A stretch of DNA of 32,403 bases, from assembly GCA_045546255.1 (NCBI GenBank), contig JAZQCK010000046.1, positions 1-32,403 of the forward strand, in the 5' to 3' direction. Position numbers and translations under genes: made by a program. The notes below the pieces were generated by a model. The model had not been told where the DNA came from, ran no database searches, and saw only the letters and a program-made list of their open reading frames with translations. This stretch comes from RGIG5612 sp045546255. Lineage in GTDB: Bacteria; Bacillota; Clostridia; Lachnospirales; Lachnospiraceae. Positions 30,783 through 32,403 of the stretch are shown in pieces (positions within the stretch are counted from its first letter, which is position 1; the number at the start of each line of letters is the position of its first letter).

Positions 30783-32153
30783 ATGCCAAAAGAGTATAGA
30801 ACAATTCAGGAAATTGCAGGTCCTCTTATGCTTGTCCAGGGCGTTGAGGGCGTTACCTACAACGAGCTGGGTGAAATAGAGCTTGCAAGCGGCGAGAAGA
30901 GACGCTGCAAAGTTTTGGAAATTGACGGAAGCAATGCAGTTGTACAGCTGTTCGAATCCTCCACTGGTATCAACCCGCAGGAAAGTAAAGTTCGTTTCCT
31001 CGGAAGATCCATGGAGCTTGGTGTTTCCGAAGATATGCTGAGCCGTGTATTTGACGGACTGGGACGTCCGATCGACGGTGGCCCGGAAATCCTTCCGGAT
31101 AAGAGAATGGACGTTAACGGACTTCCGATGAACCCGGCAGCAAGAAACTATCCGCAGGAGTTCATCCAGACCGGTGTTTCCGCTATCGATGGACTGAACA
31201 CACTGGTTCGTGGACAGAAGCTTCCGATCTTCTCCATGTCCGGTCTGCCGCATGCAGATCTGGCAGCACAGATCGCACGTCAGGCAAAGGTTCGCGGAAC
31301 TGACGAGCAGTTCGCCGTTGTCTTCGCAGCAATGGGTATCACTTTCGAAGAGGCAAACTTCTTCACCAGATCCTTTACTGAGACCGGTGCTATTGACAGA
31401 ACTGTCATGTTCGTAAACCTTGCAAATGACCCGGCTGTTGAGCGTCTTGCAACTCCGAAGATGGCGCTGACCGCTGCTGAGTATCTGGCATTCGAAAAGA
31501 ACATGCACGTACTCGTTATCCTGACAGATATCACAAACTATGCTGACTCTCTCCGTGAGGTCAGTGCGGCACAGAAGGAAGTTCCGGGCCGTCGTGGATA
31601 TCCGGGATATATGTATACAGACCTTGCAACGATGTATGAGAGAGCAGGACGTCAGGAAGGCAAGACCGGATCCATCACAATGATCCCGATCCTGACCATG
31701 CCGGAAGATGATAAGACTCATCCGATCCCTGACCTTACCGGTTACATCACTGAGGGCCAGATCATCTTAAGCCGTGAACTGTTCCGTCAGGGCGTTATGC
31801 CTCCGATCGATGTTCTCCCGTCTCTTTCCCGTCTGAAAGATAAAGGTATCGGCGTTGGAAAGACCCGTGAGGATCATGCTAACACCATGAACCAGCTGTT
31901 CGCAGCATACGCTCGTGGAAAAGAAGCAAAAGAGCTGATGGTCGTTCTTGGTGAGGCAGCTTTAACAGAGATGGATAAGCTGTATGCGAAGTTCGCTGAT
32001 GAGTTTGAGAAACAGTATGTATCTCAGGGATTCGCAGCAAACCGTGATATCGAAGAAACCTTAGACCTCGGCTGGGAACTGCTTCGCATCCTGCCTCGTA
32101 CAGAGCTGAAGCGTATCAAGGATGAGTTCCTTGATAAGTATTATGATAAATAA
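30783..32153 (+). CDS. ntpB: V-type ATPase regulatory subunit B
   Basis: 456 residues, the non-catalytic nucleotide-fold subunit alternating with A in the head. The Walker A position reads SGLPHADLAAQIA and lacks the GKT lysine, as is normal for subunit B. GFEEANFF-like block (GITFEEANFFTRSF) and ITMPILTMPEDDKTHPIPDL-like region are typical. AGGAGGACTAATT precedes the ATG and overlaps the end of ntpA. Subunit D follows after 10 nt. Confidence 0.98.
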   Translation: MPKEYRTIQEIAGPLMLVQGVEGVTYNELGEIELASGEKRRCKVLEIDGSNAVVQLFESSTGINPQESKVRFLGRSMELGVSEDMLSRVFDGLGRPIDGGPEILPDKRMDVNGLPMNPAARNYPQEFIQTGVSAIDGLNTLVRGQKLPIFSMSGLPHADLAAQIARQAKVRGTDEQFAVVFAAMGITFEEANFFTRSFTETGAIDRTVMFVNLANDPAVERLATPKMALTAAEYLAFEKNMHVLVILTDITNYADSLREVSAAQKEVPGRRGYPGYMYTDLATMYERAGRQEGKTGSITMIPILTMPEDDKTHPIPDLTGYITEGQIILSRELFRQGVMPPIDVLPSLSRLKDKGIGVGKTREDHANTMNQLFAAYARGKEAKELMVVLGEAALTEMDKLYAKFADEFEKQYVSQGFAANRDIEETLDLGWELLRILPRTELKRIKDEFLDKYYDK

Positions 32154-32163
32154 AGGATAAAAA

Positions 32164-32403
32164 ATGGCTACTAAGAAACAAGTAAATCCAACTCGTATGG
32201 AGCTTACCAAGCTGAAGAAGAAGCTTGCGACGGCTGTACGTGGACATAAACTTTTAAAAGATAAACGTGATGAGCTGATGCGTCAGTTTCTGGATCTTGT
32301 CCGCGAGAACAAGGCGATCAGAGAGCGTGTGGAAGAAGGCATTGCGCGTGCAAACAAGGACTTCGTTCTGGCAAGAGCCGGAATGGAAGACGAAGAGGTC
32401 AAT
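32164..32403 (+). CDS. ntpD: V-type ATPase subunit D (central rotor shaft), N-terminal part
   Basis: The first 80 codons; the window ends inside the gene. NPTRMELTKLKKKLATAVRG and HKLLKDKRDELMRQF are the hallmark N-terminal coiled coil of subunit D, which with F forms the rotating shaft. ntpD after ntpB repeats the E. hirae order. The remaining half, including the C-terminal helix that enters the head, is outside the window. The upstream TAAAGGATAAAA is the ribosome site. Confidence 0.95.
   Translation, partial: MATKKQVNPTRMELTKLKKKLATAVRGHKLLKDKRDELMRQFLDLVRENKAIRERVEEGIARANKDFVLARAGMEDEEVN

Noticed and set aside
30777..31721. A 314-codon open frame on the minus strand opposite ntpB
   Set aside because: It is antisense to a highly conserved gene, Cys/Ser-rich without domain features, and arises from codon bias.

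Overview
The window looks like chromosomal DNA of a Gram-positive anaerobe of the Clostridia, most likely a Lachnospiraceae relative. The reasons are strong GGAGG-type ribosome sites, sigma-A-like promoters, tightly packed operons, DHHW and DUF4358 family proteins, and an Enterococcus-type Na+ V-ATPase operon. Species cannot be fixed from the sequence alone. No rRNA, tRNA, CRISPR array, transposase or phage gene was seen.

Layout. (1) 1-142: C-terminal end of a DegV-family protein, then a terminator. (2) 362-5145: a complete branched-chain amino acid/amide-type (HAAT) ABC importer (lipoprotein, two ATPases, two permeases), with its own promoter and terminator. (3) 5373-15084: a nine-gene, same-strand run dominated by acyl-transfer chemistry: two tandem acyl-CoA ligases, a CAT/E2-fold acyltransferase-like protein, two membrane-anchored SGNH proteins, a DUF4358 protein with a long acidic tail, an MBOAT acyltransferase and a DHHW (AlgJ/AlgX-like) protein. 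This is the best candidate for an undescribed system. (4) 15094-17181, minus strand: proB-proA, proline biosynthesis. (5) 17478-20750: metG-tatD-rsmA. (6) 20717-21505, minus strand: an Lgt-like membrane protein with altered active-site motifs. (7) 21573-23759: tsaC, a phosphatase-fold protein that lost its catalytic residues, rpiB and a dCMP deaminase. (8) 23760-24083: intergenic region with large inverted repeats and the next promoter. (9) 24084-32403: V-type ATPase operon in the order H/G(ntpF)-I-K-E-C-F(ntpG)-A-B-D, with D cut by the window end.

How the genes may work together. The acyl run resembles the logic of dlt and alginate acetylation systems: cytosolic activation of a carboxylic acid, an MBOAT channel/transferase in the membrane, and extracytoplasmic SGNH/DHHW enzymes that place or remove the acyl group on a surface polymer. 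The importer just upstream could supply the acid, but a terminator and a separate promoter lie between, so that link is only a hypothesis. The rotor subunit of the V-ATPase carries the residues that bind Na+ in Enterococcus hirae NtpK, which suggests a sodium-coupled membrane.
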